A stretch of DNA of 64,000 nucleotides from Paraburkholderia largidicola (GTDB taxonomy: Bacteria; Pseudomonadota; Gammaproteobacteria; Burkholderiales; Burkholderiaceae). This document shows positions 40,583-50,485 of the stretch, piece after piece. Below the pieces are notes generated by a model. It was not told where the DNA came from and made no database searches. It saw nothing but the letters and a program-made list of their open reading frames with translations. A program made the translations under genes and the position numbers. Location of the stretch: the NCBI RefSeq assembly GCF_013426895.1, contig NZ_AP023174.1:372001-436000 (forward strand), given 5' to 3'. Position 1 is the first letter of the stretch. Each line of letters begins with the position of its first letter.

Positions 40583-41443
40583 ATGTCTTTGCCTTGCATC
40601 GTCGCCGCGCGCCGTTTCGATCCCGCCTTGCATCTTCCGTTCGTGATCGATGGTGAGCGTGTCGGCTGGGTTCGCGCGAGCGACGTGCCGCTGCTCCAGC
40701 GCTGGCCCGATGTGTTCGACATCGACACGCAGCGGGTCACGCTTGCGCAGCAGTTCAACACCGTCGATCTGCGCAGCGCCGCGCTCGGCTCGGTGATCGG
40801 CTCGCTCGCCGCCGAGGGCCGCATTCCCGGCTGGCGCGACGAAACCTACGCGATCCGCAATGCATTCGATGCGCCGCCGCTCGCGTATATCGAACGTGCC
40901 GCTTCGCGCTTTTTCGGCACGATGACCTACGCGGTGCATCTGAACGGCGTCGTAGAATATGCAAATTCCGCGTCGCCGGGTGCGCCGCGATTGTGGATCG
41001 CGCGCCGCAGCGACACGAAGGCAACCGATCCCGGCATGCTCGACAACGTCGTCGCGGGCGGTATCGGCTGGGGCTTCAGCCTCGCCGAGACGATCGTCAA
41101 GGAGTGCTGGGAGGAGGCGGGCATTCCGGAAGAGATCGCTGTGCGCGCCGTCGCGGGACGCACGGCGCATGTGCTGCAATCGCTGCCCGAAGGCACGCAG
41201 GCCGAGCAGATCTTCATCTACGACCTCGCGTTGCCAGAAGACTTTGCGCCGCGCAATCAGGACGGCGAAGTCGGCGAGCATCGGCTGGCGCGCATCGAAG
41301 ACGTCGCGCAGGCGATCGAAGAAGGCGCGATGACGGTCGATGCCAGCCTCGCGACGCTCGACTGCCTGTTGCGCCGCCGCTGGATCGACGAAGATGCATG
41401 CGAAGGCATCGATGCGCTATTCGAACCGCCCGTTCTCGCCTGA
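40583..41443 (+). CDS. Nudix hydrolase with N-terminal DUF4743 domain
   Basis: This 286-residue protein has a DUF4743 domain (about 1-110) and a Nudix domain with the box GWGFSLAETIVKECWEEAGI (Lys in place of the usual Arg). The family includes the yeast YJR142W/plant thiamin-damage hydrolases, which clear oxidised thiamin diphosphate analogues; other diphosphate substrates remain possible. GGAG lies upstream of ATG 40583. purU follows 57 bp downstream. Confidence 0.87.
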   Translation: MSLPCIVAARRFDPALHLPFVIDGERVGWVRASDVPLLQRWPDVFDIDTQRVTLAQQFNTVDLRSAALGSVIGSLAAEGRIPGWRDETYAIRNAFDAPPLAYIERAASRFFGTMTYAVHLNGVVEYANSASPGAPRLWIARRSDTKATDPGMLDNVVAGGIGWGFSLAETIVKECWEEAGIPEEIAVRAVAGRTAHVLQSLPEGTQAEQIFIYDLALPEDFAPRNQDGEVGEHRLARIEDVAQAIEEGAMTVDASLATLDCLLRRRWIDEDACEGIDALFEPPVLA

Positions 41444-41500
41444 CGAAGCGACGCAGCACACACCACGAAACACGCACTGAAGAAGGGAGTCACCGAGGTC

Positions 41501-42364
41501 ATGTCGACCGAACACAGCTTTATTCTCAAACTGTCGTGCGCCGATCGGCCCGGCATCGTTCACGCCGTGTCGGGTTTTCTGTTCGAGCGCGGCAGCAACA
41601 TCCTCGACTCCGCGCAATTCGGCGACAGCCACACGGGTGAATTTTTCATGCGGGTCCACTTCCAGCAAGTGGGCGGCGACCCCGGTCTCGACGCGCTGCG
41701 CACTGCGTTCACGACGCTCGCCGAGCAGTTCGGCATGCGCTGGGAACTGCACGACGCGAACGAGAAGCCGCGCGTCGTGATCATGGTGTCGAAGATCGGC
41801 CACTGTCTGAACGATCTGCTGTTCCGCTATCGCACGGGGCAACTGAACATCGAGATTCCGGCGATCATCTCGAACCACAAAGAGTTCTATCAGCTCGCCG
41901 CGAGCTACGACATTCCGTTCCATCACTTCCCGCTGACGTCGAAGGACGCGAAGGGGCAGCAGGAAGCGCGCGTGCTCGAAGTGATCGACGAATGCAAGGC
42001 GGATCTGGTGGTGCTTGCGCGCTACATGCAGATTCTGTCGCCGGAACTGTGCGAACGGCTGGCCGGGCGCGCGATCAATATTCACCACTCGTTCCTGCCG
42101 AGCTTCAAGGGCGCGAAGCCGTATTACCAGGCGTTCGACCGCGGCGTGAAGCTGATCGGTGCAACGGCGCATTACGTGACGACGGATCTCGACGAAGGCC
42201 CGATCATCGAGCAGGAAGTGGAGCGCGTCGATCACAGCATGACGCCGGATCAACTGACGGCGATTGGCCGTGATGTGGAATGCGTGACGCTGGCGCGCGC
42301 GGTGAAGTGGCACGTCGAGCACCGTATCGTGCTGAACGGCAGCAAGACGGTCGTGTTCCGCTGA
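41501..42364 (+). CDS. purU: Formyltetrahydrofolate deformylase
   Basis: This 287-residue enzyme hydrolyses 10-formyl-THF to formate and THF, balancing one-carbon pools. An N-terminal ACT domain (ILKLSCADRPGIVHAVSGFL) senses glycine or methionine in the family, and the formyltransferase domain shows NIHHSFLPSFKGAKPYYQAF and the catalytic Asp in GATAHYVTTDLDEGPII. It is followed by a strong terminator. Confidence 0.95.
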   Translation: MSTEHSFILKLSCADRPGIVHAVSGFLFERGSNILDSAQFGDSHTGEFFMRVHFQQVGGDPGLDALRTAFTTLAEQFGMRWELHDANEKPRVVIMVSKIGHCLNDLLFRYRTGQLNIEIPAIISNHKEFYQLAASYDIPFHHFPLTSKDAKGQQEARVLEVIDECKADLVVLARYMQILSPELCERLAGRAINIHHSFLPSFKGAKPYYQAFDRGVKLIGATAHYVTTDLDEGPIIEQEVERVDHSMTPDQLTAIGRDVECVTLARAVKWHVEHRIVLNGSKTVVFR

Positions 42365-42382
42365 TTCGTTTTGTTTTGCTTG

Positions 42383-42422
42383 AAACCGGCGCGTGTCGTG
42401 ATCGGCAGCGCCGGTTTTTTAT
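42383..42422. terminator. Terminator between purU and the PepSY gene
   Basis: AAACCGGCGC and GCGCCGGTTT form a perfect 10-bp stem followed by TTT on the plus strand, between converging genes. Confidence 0.88.
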
Positions 42423-42442
42423 TTGGCGAAGCGGGTGATGCG

Positions 42443-43681
42443 TTAGCGCGAAGCCGCGCTTTCCGTCTGCGTCTGAATGACGCGCGTCTTTGTCTTGCGT
42501 GCGCTCGATGCCTGGCGGCGCGCGTTCAGTTTCTTCAGCCAGATCAGGAGGCCTGTTGCACTCAGCACGGCCACCATCACGCCAACACAGCTGATCAGGA
42601 TTCGCCCGCCGACGCCGAGAATGCGCCCCGAATGCAGCGGGAATTGTGCCTGCATGAAGAGGTCGCCTGCTGTTCCCTTGCCGGGAAGCTGCGCGCCGAG
42701 CGGCTGGCCGGTCTGCGCGTTCCAGTAAGTCCACGCGTTGCCGAGACCGCCGTCGCCGTGGTCGTCGCCGGCACCGAAATAGCCGATGCCGTACACATGG
42801 AACATCGGCGCGTAGTAGATCGCGCCCGGCGGCGCGTCGATGTGCTTGTCTGCGCGCGCCCGGATCGCTTTGCTCAGGATTGCTTCGCGCGCGATGGGTG
42901 CCTCGTTCGGCTTCGCGTTGGGCAGTAACGACGGATCGGTGAACGGCGTCGGCGTGAGCGTCGAGACGAACTTGACGATAGGCTGCACGACAGGCGTCGA
43001 CAGGTTCATCGACACCGACGTCACCGCCATCATCAACAGCAGTCCCCAGATCCAGACACCGCCCGAACGGTGCAAGTCGAAGGTGAGCGCGTAGCCGCCG
43101 CGCCGCACGCGAAACGCGAACGACTTCCTCCACGCCTTCATGCTGGGGAACGACAGCACGAGCGCGATCACGCTATCGAAAATCCACACGATCCCGACAA
43201 TTCCCATCAGCCACGTGCCGATATCGATGCCGCCCATGAACGGCAGGAACAGCGTGTAGTGCAGCTTGTAGATGAACGGCATCAGATTCAGCCGCGCGAT
43301 GGATAGCGCGCCCCATTCGCGGCGGCTCTGGATCGCGCCCGTCGCGGGATCGACGGCGATCTGGTTGAAGTCGAGCGGGTAGGGCTGGTTCGTTTTCGGG
43401 TCAACGCGCGGCAAAACCATCATCTGCAACGCGTGGCCCGGTTCGACCGATAGCGGCAGATAGGTCACCTGAAGCCGCGGATCGCCTGCTTCGACGCGGC
43501 GCGCGAGTTCCAGCGACGGCAGCGGCTGTGCGTCGCTGCGCGCATAGAAGAAGGTCGGGTTGAGCATCGCGTCGAGTTCGTGATCCCACGCGATCAGCGC
43601 GCCCGTCAGCCCCGCGACGAACAGAAACAGCGCGATGCCGATGCCGAACCAGCGGTGCAGACGCACGAGCACGGGTCTCAT
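42443..43681 (-). CDS. PepSY-associated membrane protein (iron-regulated, PiuB/FoxB-like)
   Basis: This 412-residue protein has four or more membrane helices; an N-terminal helix pair (LVRLHRWFGIGIALFLFVAGL), a PepSY domain and a late helix bundle with HRSGGVWIWGLLLMMAVTS. The family comprises inner-membrane heme-containing proteins implicated in siderophore iron reduction. ATG 43681 is preferred. A Fur-box-like site lies 73 bp upstream (43754-43772), which supports iron control. Confidence 0.83.
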   Translation of the reverse strand: MRPVLVRLHRWFGIGIALFLFVAGLTGALIAWDHELDAMLNPTFFYARSDAQPLPSLELARRVEAGDPRLQVTYLPLSVEPGHALQMMVLPRVDPKTNQPYPLDFNQIAVDPATGAIQSRREWGALSIARLNLMPFIYKLHYTLFLPFMGGIDIGTWLMGIVGIVWIFDSVIALVLSFPSMKAWRKSFAFRVRRGGYALTFDLHRSGGVWIWGLLLMMAVTSVSMNLSTPVVQPIVKFVSTLTPTPFTDPSLLPNAKPNEAPIAREAILSKAIRARADKHIDAPPGAIYYAPMFHVYGIGYFGAGDDHGDGGLGNAWTYWNAQTGQPLGAQLPGKGTAGDLFMQAQFPLHSGRILGVGGRILISCVGVMVAVLSATGLLIWLKKLNARRQASSARKTKTRVIQTQTESAASR

Positions 43682-43753
43682 GCGCGGCTCCCGTCGAAGG
43701 CGACGGCCGTGGATGGCGAAGAAATGACGGACATGACGGCGTGATGTCTTGCG

Positions 43754-43772
43754 AATAAGAACGATTCGCATC
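43754..43772. promoter_or_regulatory. Fur-box-like site upstream of the PepSY gene
   Basis: The minus-strand 19-mer GATGCGAATCGTTCTTATT matches AATGAGAATGATTCTCATT at 14 of 19 positions by my count. Iron-dependent repression of the PepSY gene would follow. Confidence 0.5.
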
Positions 43773-43939
43773 TTATGGGGCGAACGGGGATGCCGCAAGA
43801 GTTTCGTAAGGACGGACGACTTTTATTTCCGTGAGACGCGACAGTAGGCGCGGTGCCGTTGATATAAATGTTGCGAGGGTGCGACAAATTGTCGCGCCGG
43901 GCTTTTCAGCCCGCTGTCGTCGGCCGCTTCAAAATGAAA

Positions 43940-43966
43940 AAAGGCGGCCTCGCGGTCGCCCCTTTG
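43940..43966 (-). terminator. Terminator downstream of the AI-2E permease gene
   Basis: On the minus strand GGCGACC pairs with GGCCGCC around GCGA (one mismatch), followed by six T residues. Confidence 0.65.
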
Positions 43967-43992
43967 GGTCTCAGTGCTGGCAGCTTCAGGCG

Positions 43993-45078
43993 TTACACCA
44001 GCCGCAGATAAATCAGTTCACGCTTGATATACGCGTAGAAGATCGGCGCGGCGATTACGCCCGGAATGCCGAACGCGGCTTCCATGACGAGCATCGCGAT
44101 CAGCAGTTCCCACGCGCGCGCCTCGATCTGGCCGCCAATGATGCGCGCATTCAGGAAATACTCGAGTTTGTGGATCAGGATCAGGAAGATCAGCGCCGTC
44201 ACGGCAGCCGGAAAGCTCACCGACAGCGCGACGGCCACGATAAGCGTATTCGAGATCAGATTGCCGATCACAGGCAGCAAGCCGACGATGAACGTGATGA
44301 TGACGAGCGTCTTCGCCATCGGCAGCGGCGCGTGAAAGAGCGGCAACAGCAGCAACAGGAAAATGCCCGTGAACACCGTGTTGATCGCCGAGATCTTCAC
44401 CTGCGCGAACACGATGCGGCGGAACGCATCGGCGAAACGGCTGACGCGCGTGATGAACGCGGTGGACAGCGGCAGCCGCTGCATATGCCGGGTCGCGCCG
44501 ACCGCGATGATCGCGCCGATGATCATGCCGATCAGCACATGCGTGAAGATGCGCGCCGCGTTCTTGCCGCCTTGCGACAGCGTGCTCGCGTGCGTCTGCA
44601 TCAGCACGGTGGCTTTTTCCTTCATCTGCTCGGTGGAAACGGGCAGGTTCTGCGCGACGAACTGGGGCAGACGGCCGCGCGCCTGATCGATCAGCGACAT
44701 GGCCTGGTCGAGCAGCTTCTGCACGCTCGGCACGTCCTTCTCGAAGTGATCGATCACGGCGACGGTGAAGCCCGTCAGCACGCCGACGATCACCGCGGAG
44801 AGAATCACCACCGAGAGCCAGCGTGCGCGCCCGCTCGACATGTGTTTCTCGATACGTGGCGCGAGCGTATGGACGAGCTGGAACACGAGCATGCCGGCGA
44901 GCAGCGCACCCAGCAGCTTGAGTTCGAGCACCGCCCACATCGCAAGGAGCGCGACAATGTAGCTGCCTATTTCGACCGCCGACAGTTTCGGCAGGCTCAT
45001 GTCGCTGGTCAGCCTGACCGGGCGAGGGCGCAGATCCTGCACCTGCCCGTCATCACGGGCCGGATTACGCTTGGCCAT
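43993..45078 (-). CDS. AI-2E family transporter (PerM/TqsA-like)
   Basis: This 361-residue protein shows eight or so hydrophobic segments typical of the AI-2E/DUF20 permease family, with a soluble loop after segment three (FEKDVPSVQKLLDQAMSL) and GLLPVIGNLISNTLIVAVAL. The family includes TqsA, an AI-2 exporter, and Na+/H+-type members; no substrate can be inferred. It follows uvrA by 21 bp on the same strand and likely shares its transcript. Confidence 0.87.
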   Translation of the reverse strand: MAKRNPARDDGQVQDLRPRPVRLTSDMSLPKLSAVEIGSYIVALLAMWAVLELKLLGALLAGMLVFQLVHTLAPRIEKHMSSGRARWLSVVILSAVIVGVLTGFTVAVIDHFEKDVPSVQKLLDQAMSLIDQARGRLPQFVAQNLPVSTEQMKEKATVLMQTHASTLSQGGKNAARIFTHVLIGMIIGAIIAVGATRHMQRLPLSTAFITRVSRFADAFRRIVFAQVKISAINTVFTGIFLLLLLPLFHAPLPMAKTLVIITFIVGLLPVIGNLISNTLIVAVALSVSFPAAVTALIFLILIHKLEYFLNARIIGGQIEARAWELLIAMLVMEAAFGIPGVIAAPIFYAYIKRELIYLRLV

Positions 45079-45099
45079 GGCTTTCTATAGTCTCCAACC

Positions 45100-48000
45100 T
45101 CAGGTTTTGACGCTCGGCTTGCCGGCCTTCGCCGGTGCCTTGCCCGTTGCTCTTGCTGTTCCTGCCGCTGGTTTCGCTGTCGATTTCGATGCCGGTTTCG
45201 GCGCATCTGCGGCAACGGCCTTTTTCGCCCTTACCGCTTTTACGGCCGGTTTCGCCGATTCTGCAGTGTCTTCAATGACAGTTGCCTCCGCTTCGTCGTC
45301 GGATTCTTCGCTGTTCACCTTCGTCGCATAGTCCGCGCCTGCTGCCGCTTCGTCCGCCGCCTTGTCGCGCTGCAACAGCGGCGCGAGATAACGACCGGTA
45401 AAACTTGCCTTCGACTTCGCAATCTGCTCCGGCGTGCCTTGCGCGATGATCTGACCGCCGCCGGCGCCGCCTTCGGGGCCGAGATCGATGACCCAGTCGG
45501 CAGTTTTTATCACATCGAGATTATGCTCGATGATAACCACGGTATTTCCTTGATCGCGCAACCGATGGATGACTTCGAGCAGCAGCGCGATATCGTGGAA
45601 GTGCAGACCCGTGGTCGGCTCGTCGAGGATATACAGTGTGCGACCCGTATCGCGCTTGCTCAGTTCCAGCGACAGCTTCACGCGCTGCGCCTCGCCACCC
45701 GACAGCGTGGTCGCCGACTGGCCGAGCCGGATATAGCCGAGACCGACGTCCAGCAACGTTTTCAGCTTGCGCGCGACGACGGGCACCGCCTTGAAGAAGT
45801 CGTATGCGTGCTCGACCGTCATCTCCAGCACTTCGCTGATGTTCTTGCCCTTGTACTGGATATCGAGCGTTTCGCGGTTGTAGCGCTTGCCGTGACAGAC
45901 GTCGCACGGCACGTACACGTCGGGCAGGAAGTGCATTTCGACTTTCAGCACACCGTCGCCCTGACACGATTCGCAGCGCCCGCCCTTCACGTTGAACGAG
46001 AAGCGGCCCGGATCGTAGCCGCGTTCCTTCGCAGCGGGGACGCCCGCGAACAGTTCGCGGATCGGCGTGAAGAGGCCCGTGTACGTGGCGGGATTCGAGC
46101 GCGGCGTGCGGCCGATCGGCGACTGGTCGACGTTGATGACCTTGTCGAAATGCTCGAGCCCTTCGATCGCCTCGAACGGCGACGGCTCGGTCGACGAGCC
46201 GTACAGGTGTTGCGCGACGGCGTGATACAGCGTGTCGTTGATGAGGGTCGACTTGCCCGAGCCCGAGACGCCCGTCACGCAGGTCAGGAGACCGACGGGC
46301 AGATCGAGCGTCACATGCCTCAGGTTGTTGCCGTAAGCCTCGACGATGCGCAGATGGCGCTCGTCGGGCTGTTTGCGGTCGTCGGGGAATTCGATGCGCC
46401 GCGCGCCCGCGAGATACTGACCCGTCATCGATGCAGGGTCTGCCTGCACTTCGTCAGGCGTGCCTTCGGCGATCACCATGCCGCCGTGCTCGCCCGCGCC
46501 CGGCCCCATATCGACGACGTAATCGGCCATGCGGATCATGTCTTCGTCGTGCTCGACGACGATCACCGAATTGCCGAGATCGCGCAGATGCTTGAGCGTC
46601 GAGATGAGGCGGTCGTTGTCGCGCTGATGCAGACCGATGGACGGTTCGTCGAGCACGTACATCACGCCCGTCAGCCCCGAGCCGATCTGCGACGCGAGAC
46701 GGATACGCTGCGCCTCGCCGCCCGACAGCGTTTCCGCGCTGCGTTCGAGCGACAGGTAGTCGAGCCCGACGTTATTCAGGAACATCAGACGGGCGACGAT
46801 TTCCTTGATGACCTTGTCGGCGATTTCGCGCTTCGAGCCTTCGAGCCGCAGCGTCTGGAAATAGCCGAGCGTGTCGCGCAGCGGCCAGCCGCTGACCTCG
46901 AAGATGCCACGCGCGTCACTATCCGTGCCGATGCGCACGAATCGCGCTTCGCGGCGCAGGCGCGTGCCTTCGCACGACGGACACGCCTGGTTGTTCTGAT
47001 ACTTCGCCAGTTCCTCGCGCACCGCGACCGAGTCGGTCTCGCGATAGCGCCGCTCCAGATTCGGAATGATCCCTTCGAACACATGCTCGCGCACCGACGT
47101 GCGGCCGCGCTCGTTGATGTACGAGAACGGCACCGTCTGCTTGCCCGAGCCGTACAGCAAGATATTGCGCACCTTTTCCGGCAGGTCTTCGAACGCGGTA
47201 TCGATATCGAACTCGAAGAACGCCGCGAGGCTTTGCAGCATCTGGAAGTAGAACTGGTTGCGCCGGTCCCAGCCCTTCACAGCGCCCGCCGCCAGCGACA
47301 GCGACGGATGCGCGACTACGCGCTTCGGATCGAAGAACGTGATCTGCCCGAGGCCGTCGCATTCCGGGCACGCGCCCATCGGGTTGTTGAACGAAAAGAG
47401 GCGCGGCTCCAGTTCCTGCAGCGAGTACGAGCAGATCGGACACGCGAACTTCGAGCTGAACAGATGCTCTTTGTCGGTGTCCATTTCGAGCGCGATCGCG
47501 CGGCCGTCGGCAAGACGCAGCGCGGTTTCGAACGATTCGGCCAGACGCTGCTTCGCGTCGGCGCGCACCTTCAGACGGTCGACGACGACGTCGATCGTGT
47601 GCTTGTCGTTCTTCTTCAGCTGCGGCAGCGAGTCGACTTCGTAGATTTTCGCGACGCCTTCGTTCGCCGTGCCGCCGCCGGAGCGCACGCGAAACCGGAT
47701 GAAGCCTTGCGCCTGCATGTCTTCGAACAGCTCGGTGTGCTCACCCTTGCGGTTCGCGACGACGGGCGCGAGGATCATCAGCTTCGTGTCTTCGGGCAGC
47801 GCGAGCGCGGCGTCCACCATCTGCGAGACGCTTTGCGCCTCCAGTGGAATTTCGTGGTCCGGGCAGTACGGCGTGCCGACACGTGCGTAAAGAAGTCGCA
47901 GGTAGTCGTGAATTTCGGTGACCGTGCCGACTGTCGAGCGCGGGTTGTGCGAAGTCGCTTTCTGCTCGATCGAAATGGCGGGCGACAGACCTTCGATCAG

Positions 48001-48222
48001 ATCGACGTCCGGCTTTTCCATCAATTGCAGGAATTGCCGGGCGTACGCAGACAGGCTCTCCACATAGCGGCGCTGGCCTTCGGCATAGAGCGTGTCGAAG
48101 GCGAGCGACGATTTGCCCGAGCCGGACAAGCCGGTAATCACGACCAGCTTGTGACGCGGCAAGTCGAGATTGACGTTCTTCAGGTTGTGGGTCCGAGCCC
48201 CACGGATACGGATTTGTTCCAT
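45100..48222 (-). CDS. uvrA: UvrABC excinuclease subunit A with C-terminal Lys/Ala tail
   Basis: This 1040-residue damage sensor dimerises and loads UvrB on lesions. Both ABC ATPase modules are present ([31 protein letters not shown]), with zinc-finger modules ([25 protein letters not shown]). The typical protein ends near residue 950; here a 90-residue tail follows, first acidic ([18 protein letters not shown]) then Lys/Ala/Pro-rich. ATG 48222 gives the family start [11 protein letters not shown]. The AI-2E gene follows 21 bp after the stop. No LexA-type CTGT-N8-ACAG box is seen upstream. Confidence 0.97.
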   Translation of the reverse strand: MEQIRIRGARTHNLKNVNLDLPRHKLVVITGLSGSGKSSLAFDTLYAEGQRRYVESLSAYARQFLQLMEKPDVDLIEGLSPAISIEQKATSHNPRSTVGTVTEIHDYLRLLYARVGTPYCPDHEIPLEAQSVSQMVDAALALPEDTKLMILAPVVANRKGEHTELFEDMQAQGFIRFRVRSGGGTANEGVAKIYEVDSLPQLKKNDKHTIDVVVDRLKVRADAKQRLAESFETALRLADGRAIALEMDTDKEHLFSSKFACPICSYSLQELEPRLFSFNNPMGACPECDGLGQITFFDPKRVVAHPSLSLAAGAVKGWDRRNQFYFQMLQSLAAFFEFDIDTAFEDLPEKVRNILLYGSGKQTVPFSYINERGRTSVREHVFEGIIPNLERRYRETDSVAVREELAKYQNNQACPSCEGTRLRREARFVRIGTDSDARGIFEVSGWPLRDTLGYFQTLRLEGSKREIADKVIKEIVARLMFLNNVGLDYLSLERSAETLSGGEAQRIRLASQIGSGLTGVMYVLDEPSIGLHQRDNDRLISTLKHLRDLGNSVIVVEHDEDMIRMADYVVDMGPGAGEHGGMVIAEGTPDEVQADPASMTGQYLAGARRIEFPDDRKQPDERHLRIVEAYGNNLRHVTLDLPVGLLTCVTGVSGSGKSTLINDTLYHAVAQHLYGSSTEPSPFEAIEGLEHFDKVINVDQSPIGRTPRSNPATYTGLFTPIRELFAGVPAAKERGYDPGRFSFNVKGGRCESCQGDGVLKVEMHFLPDVYVPCDVCHGKRYNRETLDIQYKGKNISEVLEMTVEHAYDFFKAVPVVARKLKTLLDVGLGYIRLGQSATTLSGGEAQRVKLSLELSKRDTGRTLYILDEPTTGLHFHDIALLLEVIHRLRDQGNTVVIIEHNLDVIKTADWVIDLGPEGGAGGGQIIAQGTPEQIAKSKASFTGRYLAPLLQRDKAADEAAAGADYATKVNSEESDDEAEATVIEDTAESAKPAVKAVRAKKAVAADAPKPASKSTAKPAAGTARATGKAPAKAGKPSVKT

Positions 48223-48256
48223 GAACCGGCGGGAAGAGGAGAAGGCTAAACCTGCT

Positions 48257-48262
48257 ACTATA
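48257..48262 (-). promoter_or_regulatory. Possible -10 box for uvrA
   Basis: TATAGT on the minus strand lies 35 bp before the uvrA ATG; no matching -35 is seen. Tentative. The rest of 48223-48505 shows no gene. Confidence 0.25.
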
Positions 48263-48505
48263 ACGACTTTTCCAGACCGCCGTTACGGCTTCCTGACAGT
48301 GCGCAAACTGCGTGCTGACAAAGACGAAAGCGTCGTTTTTTCGCGGTTCAGCGTTGCGGGGAATGGCTCGTAGTTGAGGGCGATTTCTGCCTTCTGCAAG
48401 AGACCAGACACCCGTTATAAGCCTGGCCAGCGCTGGAGGCTGCGCATGTGTCGTGCATGTGGGCTGTCACGCGATTCGCTGTCCGTCATTCAATAATCGT
48501 TCCCG

Positions 48506-49693
48506 ATGTCCAATCCGTCCGCCACCTCCACACGCATGAGCGCGCCCGAGTTGCGCGCGACCGTGTCGCTAGCCGCGATCTTCGCGCTGCGCATGCTGGG
48601 TCTCTTCATGATCATGCCCGTCTTCTCGATCTACGCGAAGACGATTCCGGGCGGCGACAACGTGTTGCTGGTCGGCATTGCGCTCGGCGCCTACGGCGTG
48701 ACGCAATCGCTGCTGTACATCTTCTACGGGTGGATTTCCGACATGATCGGCCGCAAGCCGGTCATCGCGATGGGTCTGCTGATCTTCGCGCTCGGCAGCT
48801 TCGTTGCCGCGTCCGCGCACGACATGACGTGGATCATCGTCGGCCGCGTGATTCAGGGGATGGGCGCGGTGTCGTCGGCGGTGATCGCGTTCATCGCGGA
48901 CCTGACGGCCGAAGAGCATCGCACCAAGGCGATGGCGATGGTGGGCGGCTCGATCGGTGTGTCGTTTGCGGTGGCGATCGTCGGCGCGCCGATCGTGTTT
49001 CACTACCTCGGCATGAGCGGCCTGTTCACGCTGGTCGGCATCTTCTCGATTCTCGCGATCGGTGTGGTGCTGTGGGTCGTTCCCGATGCGCCGAAGCCCG
49101 TGCATGTGCCCGCGCCGTTCCACGAAGTCCTGCACAACAAGGAACTGCTGCGTCTGAACTTCGGCGTGCTGGTGTTGCATGCCACGCAGACGGCACTGTT
49201 TCTGGTCGTGCCGCGCATTCTGGAAGCGGGCGGCCTGCCCGTTTCGTCGCACTGGAAGATTTACCTGCCCGTCATGGGCCTCGCGTTCGTGATGATGGTC
49301 CCGGCGATCATCGCCGCGGAAAAGCGCGGCAAGATGAAGCCGGTGCTGCTAGGTGCGATTGGTCTTATCCTGATCGGACAGTTACTTCTCGGCATCGCAC
49401 CGCATACCATTCTGACTGTGGCAGCGATTCTGTTCGTCTACTTTCTCGGGTTCAATATTCTCGAGGCTTCGCAGCCTTCGCTGGTGTCGAAGCTGGCGCC
49501 GGGCACCCGCAAGGGCGCGGCGGCCGGCGTCTACAACACCACGCAGTCGATCGGCCTTGCAATGGGCGGCGTGATCGGCGGCTGGCTATTGAAAGTCGAT
49601 GGACAGAGCGCCGTGTTTTTTGCATGCTCAGGGCTTGTGGCTTGCTGGCTTATAATCGCGGCCAGCATGAAACAGCCGCCACGCAAGGCATAA
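48506..49693 (+). CDS. MFS transporter
   Basis: This 395-residue protein has twelve predicted membrane helices and the MFS motif A GWISDMIGRKPVIA in the loop between helices 2 and 3; motif C-like glycine/proline patterns follow. The family drug:proton antiporters resemble it, but it lacks the C-terminal YAM domain of YajR. Substrate unknown. It lies between uvrA and ssb, and ssb begins 138 bp downstream in the same direction. Confidence 0.88.
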   Translation: MSNPSATSTRMSAPELRATVSLAAIFALRMLGLFMIMPVFSIYAKTIPGGDNVLLVGIALGAYGVTQSLLYIFYGWISDMIGRKPVIAMGLLIFALGSFVAASAHDMTWIIVGRVIQGMGAVSSAVIAFIADLTAEEHRTKAMAMVGGSIGVSFAVAIVGAPIVFHYLGMSGLFTLVGIFSILAIGVVLWVVPDAPKPVHVPAPFHEVLHNKELLRLNFGVLVLHATQTALFLVVPRILEAGGLPVSSHWKIYLPVMGLAFVMMVPAIIAAEKRGKMKPVLLGAIGLILIGQLLLGIAPHTILTVAAILFVYFLGFNILEASQPSLVSKLAPGTRKGAAAGVYNTTQSIGLAMGGVIGGWLLKVDGQSAVFFACSGLVACWLIIAASMKQPPRKA

Positions 49694-49831
49694 AGCTTTT
49701 ACGGCACGAATTTACAAGGCGGCGGTCAATCGGGGCGCAGCGGCGCGCTTTCCGTTCACTGACACAGGCGGCTGGGGCGCGAAGCGCCATCGGCGCCGCG
49801 TCGCCGGCAACGGAATCAACAGGAGAAACTC

Positions 49832-50371
49832 ATGGCATCCGTGAACAAGGTCATTCTCGTCGGCAATCTGGGTGCCGATCCGGAAGTCCGTTATCTTCCG
49901 AGCGGCGACGCAGTGGCGAACATCCGCCTTGCAACGACCGACCGCTACAAGGACAAACAGTCGGGCGAATTCAAGGAAATGACGGAATGGCACCGCATTT
50001 CGTTCTTCGGGCGCCTGGCTGAGATCGTGTCGGAGTACCTGAAGAAGGGCTCGTCGGTGTACATCGAAGGCCGTATCCGCACGCGCAAGTATCAGGCGCA
50101 GGACGGCACGGACCGTTACTCGACGGAAATCGTCGCTGACCAGATGCAGATGCTCGGCGGCCGCAGTGGCGCGGGCGGCGGCGGTGGTGGCGATGACGGC
50201 GGCTATAGCCGTGGCGAATCGATGGAGCGCGGCGGTGGCGGCGGTGGCCGCATGTCGGGCGGTGGCGGTGGTGCTGGCCGCGTGTCGGGCGGCGGTGGCG
50301 GCGGTCAGAGCCGTCCGAGCGCGCCGGCCGGCGGCGGGTTCGATGAGATGGATGACGATATTCCGTTCTAA
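49832..50371 (+). CDS. ssb: Single-stranded DNA-binding protein
   Basis: This 179-residue protein coats single-stranded DNA in replication and repair. An OB-fold domain ([38 protein letters not shown]) is followed by a Gly-rich linker (about 110-165) and the acidic interaction tip DDDIPF. The ATG has CAGGAGAAA upstream. A strong terminator follows at 50405-50440. Confidence 0.97.
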   Translation: MASVNKVILVGNLGADPEVRYLPSGDAVANIRLATTDRYKDKQSGEFKEMTEWHRISFFGRLAEIVSEYLKKGSSVYIEGRIRTRKYQAQDGTDRYSTEIVADQMQMLGGRSGAGGGGGGDDGGYSRGESMERGGGGGGRMSGGGGGAGRVSGGGGGGQSRPSAPAGGGFDEMDDDIPF

Positions 50372-50404
50372 TCCGTCCCAGACCGCAAGCGTCGACGAAC
50401 GAAC

Positions 50405-50440
50405 ACAAAAACACCCCGCCACCGAGCGGGGTGTTTTTTT
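50405..50440 (+). terminator. Intrinsic terminator of ssb
   Basis: ACACCCCG and CGGGGTGT form a perfect stem followed by seven T residues (and AAAA in front). Confidence 0.93.
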
Positions 50441-50485
50441 ACATGCCGACGTTTCGCATTGAAAACGCAAACCAGGCGCCAAGCC

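Larger units (their letters stand above)
43682..43992. other. Intergenic region between PepSY gene and AI-2E permease
   Basis: The 311-bp spacer contains the Fur-box-like site (43754-43772) and the terminator at 43940-43966. I see no gene in it. Confidence 0.6.

Noticed and set aside
39930..41443. Overlap of the long Nudix frame with the LysE gene
   Set aside because: The frame is open upstream, but the GGAG-preceded ATG at 40583 gives the family start; the earlier codons are a shadow of lysE.
45439..48249. Very long plus-strand open frame (936 codons) opposite uvrA
   Set aside because: Arg/Asp/His-rich sequence typical of the antisense of a G+C-rich gene; the minus-strand uvrA has full motifs.
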